Shown piece by piece: positions 29,830 through 40,071 of a DNA stretch of 49,488 nt; position 1 is the stretch's first letter, and the number at the start of each line of letters is the position of its first letter. The translations under genes were made by a program, and so were the position numbers. A model generated the notes under the pieces. The model saw only the letters and a list, made by a program, of their open reading frames with translations. It did not search any database and was not told the DNA's origin. This DNA is from an uncultured Clostridia bacterium (lineage in GTDB: Bacteria > Bacillota > Clostridia > Lachnospirales > Lachnospiraceae), in contig CAMEEX010000004.1 of NCBI GenBank assembly GCA_945915235.1, positions 1 through 49,488 of the forward strand, in the 5' to 3' direction.

Positions 29830-29999
29830 ACAAAAATCCTTTCATTAATTAAATATAAATATTGTCCATGCGGACTTATTCAATTATAGACTAATCATAT
29901 TAATCAATCAAATGAAATTTTACTAAAATATTGAAAAATGAAAAAGTTTCAGTATAATATCTATAGTGAATTTTTGTTATTATTTTTTGGAGGTAGTAA

Positions 30000-31250
30000 A
30001 TGGCGGTAATCAGTGGAAGTAATATGTACGATATTCTTCGTAAATCATTTTCAATATTGAACCCACAGCTTATGCACCATAGTGAAAGGACAGCGTATAT
30101 TCTTTATAAGATGCTGCTCGCAGAAGGACGAATGAGCAATCAGGAGATGGCGGACTATGTGATAATTGCCATGCTCCATGACATAGGAACCTGTAAGCTG
30201 GAGTATATTGACCACTGGGCAGACTTTGAGAAGGAGGATTTATGGCCACATTCGATATTCGGCTTCCTCTTCCTTAAATATTTATCGCCGCTTGACAATA
30301 AGGCGGAGATTGTGCTCTATCATCACCTTGACTATAATAAGCACCATATGATAAAGAGCCACTATATAAAGATAGCCGAATATCTGTTCATGGCGGACAA
30401 GATGGACGTGACCATGAGTATGCCGGGAACCTTAGAGCCCGATTATCTGCAAAAGTACCGCAACATCAAGTTCTCCGCGGAGGCTCTTAATCTGTTTCTC
30501 AAGGCAAATGCACAGTACAAGGTTCTTGACTGTCTTAAAACGGATGATTACCTCAAGGAGATTGATGAACTGATAGCGTCGGTGAACTTTTCGGAGGAGT
30601 ATAAAAGAAAGTTCCTTCAGATGCTTGTTTACATAATCGATTTCAGAAGCCAGTACACGGTAATACATACACTCGCGACGACCATATTTGCACAGGAGCT
30701 TGGAGAGATGATGCATCTTTCCGGTCAGGAAAAATATAATATGTACTATGGTGCGCTCTTGCATGACATTGGCAAGATAGCGATACCGCTGTCAATTCTT
30801 GAGTCCACGGGCAAACTCTCGCCTAAGGAGATGGACATTATGAAGAAGCATGTAGAGATTACCGATCACATACTCAAGGGCATAGTCGATGATGAGGTGC
30901 GCGAGATTGCCATAAGGCACCATGAGAAGATAGACGGCAGTGGCTATTCCAGAGGACTTAAGGGGGACGAGCTCACAAGACCCCAAAGGATTGTTGCAGT
31001 TGCCGATATAATAAGTGCCCTGTACGGAAAAAGAAGTTATAAAGAGGCATTCGGTGCTGACAAGATTAAGTCTATAATTCAGTCCGATGCCGACAACGGT
31101 AAGATATGTCCGCAGGTGGTGGGGGTTGCGGTAAGAAATATGGAACGCATTATTCAGAATTTTGAGAAGAAGAAGGATGCGGCACTTGGAACCTATATGC
31201 AGATAAAAAAACAGGAAAATGATATATATGAACAATTTAAAGGACTGTAG
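30000..31250 (+). CDS. Tandem HD-domain protein with C-terminal HD-GYP-like phosphodiesterase
   Basis: First HD: MLHDIGTCKLEY...YHHLDYN; second: LLHDIGKIAIP...HHEKIDGSGYSRGLKGDEL. Confidence 0.85.
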   Translation: MAVISGSNMYDILRKSFSILNPQLMHHSERTAYILYKMLLAEGRMSNQEMADYVIIAMLHDIGTCKLEYIDHWADFEKEDLWPHSIFGFLFLKYLSPLDNKAEIVLYHHLDYNKHHMIKSHYIKIAEYLFMADKMDVTMSMPGTLEPDYLQKYRNIKFSAEALNLFLKANAQYKVLDCLKTDDYLKEIDELIASVNFSEEYKRKFLQMLVYIIDFRSQYTVIHTLATTIFAQELGEMMHLSGQEKYNMYYGALLHDIGKIAIPLSILESTGKLSPKEMDIMKKHVEITDHILKGIVDDEVREIAIRHHEKIDGSGYSRGLKGDELTRPQRIVAVADIISALYGKRSYKEAFGADKIKSIIQSDADNGKICPQVVGVAVRNMERIIQNFEKKKDAALGTYMQIKKQENDIYEQFKGL

Positions 31251-31291
31251 AATCATAAAGCTATAAACTATAAATGACAAAACAGTAAATC

Positions 31292-31329
31292 AAAAACACC
31301 GGACTGCGTCGGCTGCAATCCGGTGTTTT
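31292..31329. terminator. Bidirectional terminator
   Basis: AAAACACCGGAcTGC...GCAaTCCGGTGTTTT with A-rich/T-rich flanks between convergent genes. Confidence 0.8.
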
Positions 31330-31369
31330 GACGTGTGGGTTCAAGGCAAAAAGCGCTCGTATAGGAGTG

Positions 31370-32374
31370 CTATTTCAGGGCATTGTTGGCAAATGTTGTG
31401 TCGACGAGTTTGGAATAAGGAGCGTATTCATTGATAACGTCTGCTTCATAGAGTATATCCTGAAGAAGTGTAAAGCTGTCTTCTGTGAACACGAGATCGT
31501 TTTTCCAGGTATCCTGTGATTTATAGCGCTCCACAATGATTGCGATGGTGTCAACGTCCGTGTCCGGAAACTGAGGGGCAATGACCTTGGCAATATCCTC
31601 GCTGGAATGTGTGCTTACATATTCCATGCCGCGCTGAAGAGCATTGGTGAAAGCCTGTATGATTTCAGGATTTTTGCCGATATAGCTCTTTTTGGCACTG
31701 TAGGCTGTGTATGGGACATAGCCGCTGTCGACGCCGAGACTGGCAACAACGTATCCGCTGCCTTCTTTTTCAAGGGCAGTGGCATGTGGCTCAAACTCCA
31801 CTGTGAAATCTCCCTGCCCGCCTGCAAAGGCTCCGCTTGTGAGACCGAAGTCGATATTCTGAACTATCTCGAGATCTGAGGTGATATCTATTCCGTTGTT
31901 TTTTAGAATGTATTCGAGTACCATTTCAGGCATTCCGCCTGCTCTTCCGCCAAGTACCGTGCTTCCTTTTAACATATCCCATGAGAAGTTTTTAACGGGC
32001 TGTCTGGATACCAGAAAGTTTCCGGCACGCTGAGTGAGCTGTGCAAAGTTGATGGCGTAGTCTGAGTTTCCCTCATTGTATGCATATATTGATGATTCGG
32101 AACCCATAAAGCCTATCTGCGCTTCGCCTGATATCAGGGCGGTCATAACCTTGTCTGCGCCGAAGCCTGTGACAAGGTTGAGATTTATCCCCTCGTCCTC
32201 AAAGTAACCGTTCTCTATGGCGACGTACTGCGGCGCGTAGAAGATGGAATGTGCCACTTCGTTGAGCGTGACATCTTTGAGCTTTCCGTCGTCCTTCTTA
32301 CAGCCGCAGAAGATGACGCAGACGGCGGCAAGAAGCAGGGCAAGCGGTAAAAATATTATTTTTTTAGTTTTCAA
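31370..32374 (-). CDS. ABC transporter substrate-binding lipoprotein (NitT/TauT/Thi5-like)
   Basis: Lipobox CVIFCGCKK; NEVAHSIFYAPQYVAIENGYFEDEGI; TTG start at 32374 preceded by GGAGG. Confidence 0.85.
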   Translation of the reverse strand: MKTKKIIFLPLALLLAAVCVIFCGCKKDDGKLKDVTLNEVAHSIFYAPQYVAIENGYFEDEGINLNLVTGFGADKVMTALISGEAQIGFMGSESSIYAYNEGNSDYAINFAQLTQRAGNFLVSRQPVKNFSWDMLKGSTVLGGRAGGMPEMVLEYILKNNGIDITSDLEIVQNIDFGLTSGAFAGGQGDFTVEFEPHATALEKEGSGYVVASLGVDSGYVPYTAYSAKKSYIGKNPEIIQAFTNALQRGMEYVSTHSSEDIAKVIAPQFPDTDVDTIAIIVERYKSQDTWKNDLVFTEDSFTLLQDILYEADVINEYAPYSKLVDTTFANNALK

Positions 32375-32546
32375 GGTAGCCTCCATTAATTTGCTGTATG
32401 CCTTAACCGGCATCTGATAATAGTATATGAGGCGGTTGGAAAATGGTTAAAATTACGTTTTTTAAAAATCATGCTTGCTAATGACACATTTATAGTGTAA
32501 TATGTTAAAGTTTGAAAATATTGAAGATAACCGGGCAGGAGGACTT

Positions 32547-33356
32547 ATGGCTTACAAGGTACTTGCATTAGATATAGACGGAACGCTTACAAATTCACAA
32601 AAGCAGATTACCGACAGGACGAAGAGGGCGGTGGCTGCCGCCGCTAAGAAAGGAGTTAAGATAGTCATTGCTTCGGGCAGACCGGTACAGGGGATAAGGG
32701 CATTTGCACGGGAGTTGGAGCTAGAGAAAAACGACGGCTACATTCTATCCTTCAATGGCGGGAGACTCATATCCTGCCGCACGGGCGAGATTATCCACGA
32801 TGTCAAGCTGCCGCTTGAATATCTTCCGGAGATATATGCGCTGTCAAAGAAATATAATGTAAATCTTATGTCCTACGAGGGCGACGACCTCATCACGGAG
32901 GAACCTGACGATGAATTCCTCGCGATAGAGGCAAAAATCAACGGTCTGGGAATAAGGAGGGTGGATAATCTGGTGGAATACATAGATTTTCCTATTAATA
33001 AATGTCTTATGCTGGGTGAGGGAAACTATCTTGCTGAAGTAGAGAAGAAAGTGCATGCGGCATTATCCGACAGGATGGATGTGTACCGCTCGGAACCGTA
33101 TTTTCTTGAAATTCTTCCTAAAGGAGTCGATAAGGCTAAATCGCTTGAAAGCTTCCTTGAACGGATCGGCTGTACGAGAAATGAACTTATGGCATGCGGT
33201 GATGGGTTCAACGACCTTACGATGATAAAGTATGCAGGGCTCGGCATCGCGATGGCTAATGCGAGGGAAGAGGTAAAGACATACGCCGACTATGTGACGG
33301 CATCCAATGATGAAGATGGTGTTGCTTTAGCGATTGAAAACTTTATTTTGCAATAA
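32547..33356 (+). CDS. Cof-type HAD phosphatase
   Basis: LALDIDGTLTNSQKQI; ACGDGFNDLTMIKYAGLGIAMANA; ATG 32547 after aggagga. Confidence 0.92.
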   Translation: MAYKVLALDIDGTLTNSQKQITDRTKRAVAAAAKKGVKIVIASGRPVQGIRAFARELELEKNDGYILSFNGGRLISCRTGEIIHDVKLPLEYLPEIYALSKKYNVNLMSYEGDDLITEEPDDEFLAIEAKINGLGIRRVDNLVEYIDFPINKCLMLGEGNYLAEVEKKVHAALSDRMDVYRSEPYFLEILPKGVDKAKSLESFLERIGCTRNELMACGDGFNDLTMIKYAGLGIAMANAREEVKTYADYVTASNDEDGVALAIENFILQ

Positions 33357-33559
33357 AATTTTGTTATTTTTTATACAAATTTTAGTGGACTTTACAACTT
33401 CATTGTGCTAAAATGCTATTGTGTTGTTGGAATAAACAGAGTCGTGAAACAAACCAACCGGAATATAAAGTGCCTGAGTTTACGGGTGCGATTGCAATTT
33501 ACAAAAGCTGTATTTATAACTATTTTTGCTGCCGGACGGCGGCGGAACGGAGATTTGTA

Positions 33560-33865
33560 ATGGGTAAGAATTTAAAATCAGAAGCAGTGGATCATCTTTT
33601 TGAGGCGATTATGACGTTAAAGAATCTTGATGAGTATTATGCATTCTTTGAGGACGTATGTACGGTTAATGAGTTGTTATCATTATCCCAGCGCTACGAG
33701 GTGGCTAGAATGTTAAGACAGAGAAAGACATATCTTGACATTGCCGAGAAGACCGGAGCATCGACAGCTACGATAAGCCGTGTCAACCGCTCCCTAAACT
33801 ATGGCAACGACGCCTACGACATGGTATTTGAAAGACTTAATATCAAGGATGACGAACAGCAGTAA
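33560..33865 (+). CDS. TrpR-like YerC/YecD-family protein
   Basis: LLSLSQRYEVARMLRQRKTYLDIAEKTGASTATISRVNRSLNYG. Confidence 0.9.
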   Translation: MGKNLKSEAVDHLFEAIMTLKNLDEYYAFFEDVCTVNELLSLSQRYEVARMLRQRKTYLDIAEKTGASTATISRVNRSLNYGNDAYDMVFERLNIKDDEQQ

Positions 33866-33871
33866 ACATAA

Positions 33872-33919
33872 ATATTCCCGGTATACAGGGCTGTATGCAT
33901 GTATGCCGGGGATATTTTT
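33872..33919. terminator. Bidirectional terminator between convergent genes
   Basis: ATATTCCCGGTATAC...GTATGCCGGGGATATTTTT. Confidence 0.75.
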
Positions 33920-34520
33920 ATTCGTCCTTTTTTGAATTGAATTCGTCGATGATGTTCTCGACCATCTCTTTTTTGATGTACATATCAAAGCAAAGATAGC
34001 AGATGAAGGAAAAGGTCTGAAGGTATTCTTTTTCGTCCTCGTTGTCCACATCGGAGAAACTGCTTTCAGCCTTCTTAAACATTGATATAATGTCCTTGCT
34101 TATCTGAGGGAGACGTTCACGCTCTCCCTGATATATTTCTTTATAGATGTGTTCTAACGAAATGCTTCCCTTGCCGCCGAAAAATCTTTCCGTCAGAGGC
34201 CCGAGTATGGACTGGATATCGCTTATCGACATAAGAGTCTTAAAATAGTAGATAAACATAAGCGTTATCATATGGTCATGTGAATACTTCTTCTTTACCG
34301 GCGGCGGAAGAAGGTTGTTCTTAGCGTAATTGTTAATCATGGTCTTGGTCAGTATCTTGTCCTCCTCGTTGCGCTTGGTGGCCTCAAGATGAGTGTCCAT
34401 GAAGGTCGTGACCTGATCCATGTATAAATCTATATTCGGTATCTCGCCGGGACGTATATAGTCAAGCTTAGCGAGCTTGTGAAGCATATCGGCAAGATAT
34501 TCTGAACGTTCAAGTGACAT
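33918..34520 (-). CDS. DUF1836 domain protein
   Basis: LTKTMINNYAKNNLLPPPVKKKYSHDHMITLMFIYYFKTLMSISDIQSIL. Confidence 0.85.
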   Translation of the reverse strand: MSLERSEYLADMLHKLAKLDYIRPGEIPNIDLYMDQVTTFMDTHLEATKRNEEDKILTKTMINNYAKNNLLPPPVKKKYSHDHMITLMFIYYFKTLMSISDIQSILGPLTERFFGGKGSISLEHIYKEIYQGERERLPQISKDIISMFKKAESSFSDVDNEDEKEYLQTFSFICYLCFDMYIKKEMVENIIDEFNSKKDE

Positions 34521-34692
34521 GTTGTAACCTCTTTTCTATGTGACGTAGTTTTAATGTCTAGTTCATTATAACCTAATTGTGAGTCAAACACAAGAAAAAC
34601 ATCATTATATTGAGCAAGAATTAACGTGACTTTTACAGGTTAATGTGGTATTATAGCTTTAAGGACTTTTATAAAAATCGGAGGATATAATA

Positions 34693-35370
34693 ATGGGTAT
34701 TATTTCTAGATTCAAGGACATAATGGCTGCTAATATTAACGCACTTCTCGATAAGGCGGAGGATCCTGAGAAGATGATAGATCAGTATCTTCGCAACCTT
34801 GAGAGTGATCTTGCCAAGGTTAAGCAGGAGACGGCTTCCGTGATGGCAGAGGAGGCTAAGGCCAAGAGACAGTTAGATGAGTGTACTGCTGAGATAGCTA
34901 AGATGCAGGGTTACGCAGAGAAGGCTGTTCTTGCGGGGAATGATGAGGATGCCAAGAAGTTCCTTATGAAGAAGAAGGAGCTTGTTGTGAAGCAGACCTC
35001 ACTTCAGGAGACATATACAATGGCTGCCGAGAATGCGGCTAAGATGCGCCAGATGCACCAGAAGCTGGTAAGTGATATCAGTCAGCTCAACTCCAGAAGA
35101 GATGCAATCAAGGCTAAGATTGCCGTTGCCAAGACACAGCAGACAATCAACAAGATTGGTGCAAGTGTTGAGGGTGCAGCGGAGAACCTCTCAGCTTTTG
35201 ACAAGATGGAGGCTAAGGCTAATAAGATGCTTGATGAGGCTAATGCCATGGCTGAGCTCAATAAGCAGAACGATTCACTTGACGACATTGCACGCAAGTA
35301 TGAGAGCATGTCAACTCCGGAGGTTGATGATGAGCTCGCGGCACTTAAGGCCAAGATGGGACAGAACTAA
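34693..35370 (+). CDS. PspA/IM30-family protein
   Basis: MGIISRFKDIMAANINALLDKAEDPEKMIDQYLRNLESDLAKVKQETASVMAEE; coiled coil. Confidence 0.93.
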   Translation: MGIISRFKDIMAANINALLDKAEDPEKMIDQYLRNLESDLAKVKQETASVMAEEAKAKRQLDECTAEIAKMQGYAEKAVLAGNDEDAKKFLMKKKELVVKQTSLQETYTMAAENAAKMRQMHQKLVSDISQLNSRRDAIKAKIAVAKTQQTINKIGASVEGAAENLSAFDKMEAKANKMLDEANAMAELNKQNDSLDDIARKYESMSTPEVDDELAALKAKMGQN

Positions 35371-35387
35371 ACAGGATATTGTTAACG

Positions 35388-35434
35388 AAAGCACCGCGTG
35401 TGACTGGTATGCCGGTTGACGGGGTGCTTTTTTT
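35388..35434 (+). terminator. Rho-independent terminator of pspA-like gene
   Basis: AAAGCACC...GGTGCTTTTTTT. Confidence 0.75.
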
Positions 35435-35452
35435 GTATGATAGGAGATTGAA

Positions 35453-37702
35453 ATGAGTATTTATGATACCTTGAATGAACAGCAGAGGCAGGGGGTATTC
35501 ACAACAGAAGGTCCTGTGCTGCTTCTTGCAGGAGCAGGTTCGGGAAAGACACGCGTGCTCACGCACAGGATTGCTTATCTGATAGAGGAGAAGGATGTGA
35601 ACCCTTATAACATTCTGGCGATAACCTTCACTAACAAGGCGGCCGCCGAGATGCGTGAAAGAGTGGACAAGCTTCTTGGCATGGATGCGGGCGGGGCATG
35701 GATAATGACCTTCCATGCAGCATGTGTCAGAATACTTAGAAGATACATTGAACGTATCGGTTATGCTAACAGTTTTACGATATATGACACGGACGACCAG
35801 AAAACGATTGTGAGACAGATTTTAAAGAAGATGGATTTAGACCCGAAGCAGTATAAGGACAGGGCTGTGCTGTCCGATATATCGAGGGCGAAGGACGAAC
35901 TTAAGAGCCCTGATGATATGGAACTTGAGTCGGGAGCTAACTATCATGCTAAGATGGTCGCACAGGTGTACCGCGAGTATCAGAGACAGATGAAGGCGAA
36001 TAATGCGCTCGATTTTGACGATATTATATGCAGGACGGTTGAACTCTTTCAGTCATGTCCGGATGTCCTCGATTATTATGGAGAGCGCTTCAGATATATC
36101 ATGGTCGACGAGTATCAGGACACCAATATGGCGCAGTTCAAGCTTGTGAGTCTTTTAGCATCACGCTTTAGAAATTTGTGCGTTGTCGGCGATGATGACC
36201 AGTCCATATACAAGTTCAGAGGGGCTAACGTGAGGAACATTCTTGATTTTGAGAGTGTGTTTCCTGAGGCGGTGGTCATAAAACTCGAGCAGAACTACCG
36301 CTCGACACAGAATATTCTCGATGCGGCTAATTCTGTAATAAAGAACAACAACAAGCGCAAGGATAAGAGCCTGTGGACGGACAAGGGCTCGGGAGAAAAA
36401 ATTGCATATAACATATACAATACGGCATATGAGGAAGCATATGGGATTGTATCCGATATAAAGAGGAGAGCTGCGGAAGGAAACGCATACAATGATTTCG
36501 CGGTTCTCTACAGAACCAACGCACAGTCGAGAGCTCTCGAGGAGAAGTTTGTGGAACTTGGCGTGCCTTACAGAATATACGGAGCTGTGAATTTCTATGC
36601 ACGAAAAGAGATTAAGGACGTGCTCGCATATCTCAAGACGATAGACAATGCCCGTGACGAGGTGGCTGTAAGAAGAATTATCAATGTTCCTAAGCGCGGA
36701 ATAGGTCAGACCACAATCGAGAAGGCAGCAGCATACGCGGACGAGAACGGCATGAGCTTCTATGCTGCAGTGGCAAACGGAAGAGACATACCGTCGCTTT
36801 CTAAGGCGACGGTCGGAAAACTCGATAGTTTCTGTACACTCATATCGGCATTTAGGGCAAAGGCGGGGCAGCTCTCGATAAAGGAGCTCATATCCGACAT
36901 TGTGGAGAGCATCAAGTACGAGGAGTACCTCGCCGAGGACGATGAGCCGGACGAGATTGCCGACCGTATGTCCAATATTAATGAGCTCATCTCAAAGGCA
37001 GCAGCTTACGAGGAGACGACGGACATGCCGACACTCTCGGGCTTTCTTGAGGAAGTAGCTCTTGTGGCTGATATCGACAATATGGATGAGAACAACAATG
37101 TTGTCTCACTTATGACACTCCACAGTGCCAAGGGACTTGAGTTCCCAATCGTGTATCTGGCAGGCATGGAGGACGGAAATTTCCCGAGCTACATGGCGAT
37201 TTCATCAGGAGACCAGAGCGACCTCGAGGAGGAGAGAAGGCTCTGCTATGTGGGTATAACAAGGGCGAGACAGAGACTTGTGCTGAGCATGGCGAAGCAG
37301 CGCATGGTGCGCGGTGAGATGATGTTATGCAAGCCGTCGCGGTTCATAAGGGAAATTCCTGCTGAGCTGCTTGCAGAGAGCGGACAGGGCATAAGAAAGC
37401 CGGCATCATTCTCAAACGATGCGAAGGTGAAGGCTGCCGAGAGCGCAATGCGCGCGGCACTTCCGTGGAACAGGCCTGCCTTTTCAATGCAGGACATGAA
37501 AAAGGGTGCGCCGCAGGTAGCAGCGAGCGCTGAAGAGCTTGGTTATACCGAGGGTGACAGGGTGAAACATGTAAAGTTCGGAAACGGAACGGTGCAGAAA
37601 ATCGTCTCGGGCGGCAGGGATTTCGAGGTCACGGTGAACTTCGACACGGCCGGAGTGAAAAAAATGTTTGCATCTTTTGCAAAACTGGTAAAAATTGACT
37701 AG
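35453..37702 (+). CDS. pcrA: UvrD/PcrA-type ATP-dependent DNA helicase
   Basis: LAGAGSGKTRVLTHRIAYLI, DEYQDTNMAQF, GDDDQSIYKFRGA, LMTLHSAKGLEFPIVYLAG. Confidence 0.95.
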   Translation: MSIYDTLNEQQRQGVFTTEGPVLLLAGAGSGKTRVLTHRIAYLIEEKDVNPYNILAITFTNKAAAEMRERVDKLLGMDAGGAWIMTFHAACVRILRRYIERIGYANSFTIYDTDDQKTIVRQILKKMDLDPKQYKDRAVLSDISRAKDELKSPDDMELESGANYHAKMVAQVYREYQRQMKANNALDFDDIICRTVELFQSCPDVLDYYGERFRYIMVDEYQDTNMAQFKLVSLLASRFRNLCVVGDDDQSIYKFRGANVRNILDFESVFPEAVVIKLEQNYRSTQNILDAANSVIKNNNKRKDKSLWTDKGSGEKIAYNIYNTAYEEAYGIVSDIKRRAAEGNAYNDFAVLYRTNAQSRALEEKFVELGVPYRIYGAVNFYARKEIKDVLAYLKTIDNARDEVAVRRIINVPKRGIGQTTIEKAAAYADENGMSFYAAVANGRDIPSLSKATVGKLDSFCTLISAFRAKAGQLSIKELISDIVESIKYEEYLAEDDEPDEIADRMSNINELISKAAAYEETTDMPTLSGFLEEVALVADIDNMDENNNVVSLMTLHSAKGLEFPIVYLAGMEDGNFPSYMAISSGDQSDLEEERRLCYVGITRARQRLVLSMAKQRMVRGEMMLCKPSRFIREIPAELLAESGQGIRKPASFSNDAKVKAAESAMRAALPWNRPAFSMQDMKKGAPQVAASAEELGYTEGDRVKHVKFGNGTVQKIVSGGRDFEVTVNFDTAGVKKMFASFAKLVKID

Positions 37703-37783
37703 ATATTTTTGTTATTATATGATAAAATTATTTCTAAGTTTATATATTGAAAATAATTTTTAAATAGAAAGGAAGAATGAGTT

Positions 37784-38107
37784 ATGAATAAGCTTGAAGA
37801 TTTACTTGCACAGATTAAGAGCAAGGATTTAAAGGACATTAAGGATTTGAAAGATCTCAAGGAGCTCCTCGGAAAGAAGCAGGTTGTTGTCGAGGAGAAG
37901 AAAAAGTGCAATCCTTTAGTATGGATTTTAGCTGTGGTAGGCTTCGTGGCTGCTGTTGCGGGCATCGCTTATGCCGTATACAGATATTTCACACCTGACT
38001 ACCTTGAAGATTTTGAGGATGAGGATTACGATGATGACTTCGAAGATGAGGACGACGAGTTCGAGGACGATTTCTTCGAGGAAGAGGATGAGAAGTCAGA
38101 TAAGTAA
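37784..38107 (+). CDS. Small single-TM protein with KDL-repeat N-terminus and polyacidic C-terminus
   Basis: IKSKDLKDIKDLKDLKELLGKK; TM PLVWILAVVGFVAAVAGIAYAVY; acidic tail. Confidence 0.75.
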   Translation: MNKLEDLLAQIKSKDLKDIKDLKDLKELLGKKQVVVEEKKKCNPLVWILAVVGFVAAVAGIAYAVYRYFTPDYLEDFEDEDYDDDFEDEDDEFEDDFFEEEDEKSDK

Positions 38108-38141
38108 TTTCTGATTGAATTTAATAGTGATGACCTGATTG

Positions 38142-38173
38142 CAATAGGAGGGAAAAAGCCCTCCTATTGTTTT
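38142..38173 (+). terminator. Rho-independent terminator
   Basis: CAATAGGAGGG-aaaaag-CCCTCCTATTG-TTTT. Confidence 0.85.
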
Positions 38174-38217
38174 AGTGTGAGATTATGCTGCGGACAAACG
38201 AAGAATAATAAATATAC

Positions 38218-38634
38218 ATGAAAAGGAGTGTATTAAAGGTGAAAAAAGAGCGCAATGAATTATTGGAGTTTTTAGGAGGTCTGGCAATGCTTGTTGTCGG
38301 ACTGTATCTTTTTACCAGTAAGGCGACGGTACAGACTTCATTCTTTTCGGGGACATTGAGCCTGCACGGATTTAGTATCAACTCGGGACTGGTTATAATT
38401 CCATTTATCATAGGCATTGTATGGCTTTTTGTAAAGCCAAGCTCATTTGGTGCTAAGATAGTTACGGGAGCGGGCGTTCTTATTATCATCGTATCGGTAA
38501 TCGCGTCGACCACCATAAGACTGCCGAAGATTACGCTGTATGAATGGATATTGTATCTTGTTCTTATATTCGGTGGCGCAGGGCTGCTTGCGAGGGCTCT
38601 GTTCGGCGGTGACAAAAAGGAAGGTAAGAAGTAA
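38218..38634 (+). CDS. Small polytopic membrane protein, translationally coupled to rlmD
   Basis: Hydrophobic segments LAMLVVGLYLF, GLVIIPFIIGIVWLFV, GAGVLIIIVSVIAS; stop overlaps next start. Confidence 0.75.
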   Translation: MKRSVLKVKKERNELLEFLGGLAMLVVGLYLFTSKATVQTSFFSGTLSLHGFSINSGLVIIPFIIGIVWLFVKPSSFGAKIVTGAGVLIIIVSVIASTTIRLPKITLYEWILYLVLIFGGAGLLARALFGGDKKEGKK

Positions 38635-40019
38635 TGAAAAAAGGAGAGCACATAGAAGGAAAAGTAATTTCGGTTGCTTTTCCTAATAAGGGGAAGGTTG
38701 TGTTTGAGGACGGCACGGTGACGGTTAAGAATGTCATACCCGGACAGACGCTCGATGTCAGGATAGATAAAGTTAGAAACGGACATGCCGAAGGGACGGC
38801 GTGCGCTGTGACAGAGGAGTCGGAGCTTGTCGACGAGAGCATAAGATGCGTGCATTTCGGAAAGTGCGGCGGCTGCGTATACCAGCCGGTGCGCTATGAG
38901 GAGCAGCTAAAACTTAAGAGCGCCCAGATTGAGAAACTTCTAGAGCCTGTCGGCGGCGATTATATTTATGAAGGGATAAAGGGAAGCCCTGCCGTGGAGG
39001 AGTATCGCAATAAGATGGAATTCTCCTTCGGCGATGAGGTAAAGGACGGTCCGTTAAGCCTTGGAATGCACAAGAGAGGCAGCTTCCACGACATAGTGAC
39101 GGTCGACGGCTGCCGCATAATGGACGGAGATTTCAGAAGAATATTGGTTGAGACACTCGGTTATTTCTCGGACAGAAATATACCATTCTATAAGAAGATG
39201 CAGCATATTGGATATCTCAGGCATCTCCTTGTAAGAAAGGCGAAAAAGACCGGAGAAATCATAGTGGATATCGTGACGACATCGCAGATGGACGCGGCAC
39301 AGGAAAAAGAGCTTCTTGAGGGCTATGCGGCTCTTATAACGGGACTTGAGAAGAAGGGTGAGCTTGAGGGAAGGCTTGTCGGTGTGCTTCATACCACGAA
39401 TGACAGCCTTGCCGATGTCGTTCAAAACGACAGAACCGAAGTGCTGTACGGTCAGGATTTCTTCTATGAGGAGCTTCTTGGACTTAAGTTCAAGATAACA
39501 CCTTTTTCATTCTTCCAGACTAACTCGCTCGGAGCGGAGGTTCTGTATGATACCGTAAGAAGCTATATAGGTGATACCAAGGACAAGGTTGTGTTCGACC
39601 TGTACAGCGGAACCGGAACGATAGCGCAGCTTGCAGCGGCGGTTGCAAAGCATGTTGTAGGTGTCGAGATAGTTGAGGAGGCGGTAGAGGCAGCGGGGGA
39701 GAATGCTGCTCTTAACGGTCTTGATAACTGCGAATTCTTAGCGGGTGATGTGCTCAAGGTGATTGATGATATAGAAGAAAAACCGGATATATTGATTCTT
39801 GACCCACCGTGTGACGGAATACATCCAAAGGCACTGCCTAAGCTCATATCATACGGTGTTGACAGGATAGTATATGTATCCTGTAAGCCAACAAGCCTTG
39901 CGCGTGACATGGCGGTGTTTAACGAAAATGGATATTATATGGAAAAAGCAGTTGCAGTCGATATGTTTCCGGGAACGGCAAACACCGAGGTTGTGGCGCT
40001 TATTGCCAGAAAAGGTTAA
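38634..40019 (+). CDS. rlmD: 23S rRNA (uracil-5-)-methyltransferase RlmD/RumA family
   Basis: CVHFGKCGGCVYQ Fe-S cysteines; TRAM-like N-terminus; FDLYSGTGTIAQLAA; LDPPCDG; YVSCKPTSLARD. Confidence 0.92.
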   Translation: MKKGEHIEGKVISVAFPNKGKVVFEDGTVTVKNVIPGQTLDVRIDKVRNGHAEGTACAVTEESELVDESIRCVHFGKCGGCVYQPVRYEEQLKLKSAQIEKLLEPVGGDYIYEGIKGSPAVEEYRNKMEFSFGDEVKDGPLSLGMHKRGSFHDIVTVDGCRIMDGDFRRILVETLGYFSDRNIPFYKKMQHIGYLRHLLVRKAKKTGEIIVDIVTTSQMDAAQEKELLEGYAALITGLEKKGELEGRLVGVLHTTNDSLADVVQNDRTEVLYGQDFFYEELLGLKFKITPFSFFQTNSLGAEVLYDTVRSYIGDTKDKVVFDLYSGTGTIAQLAAAVAKHVVGVEIVEEAVEAAGENAALNGLDNCEFLAGDVLKVIDDIEEKPDILILDPPCDGIHPKALPKLISYGVDRIVYVSCKPTSLARDMAVFNENGYYMEKAVAVDMFPGTANTEVVALIARKG

Positions 40020-40037
40020 GAAAATAATAAAAATTGC

Positions 40038-40066
40038 TTGACATTCTGAGCATTTGAATATATTCT
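40038..40066 (+). promoter_or_regulatory. Putative oppA promoter
   Basis: TTGACA-17 bp-TATTCT. Confidence 0.7.
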
Positions 40067-40071
40067 ATTTA

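Noticed and set aside
38172-38855. Antisense ORF of 227 aa over the small membrane protein and rlmD start
   Set aside because: Opposes two overlapping genes with good domain support and RBSs; no domain recognised
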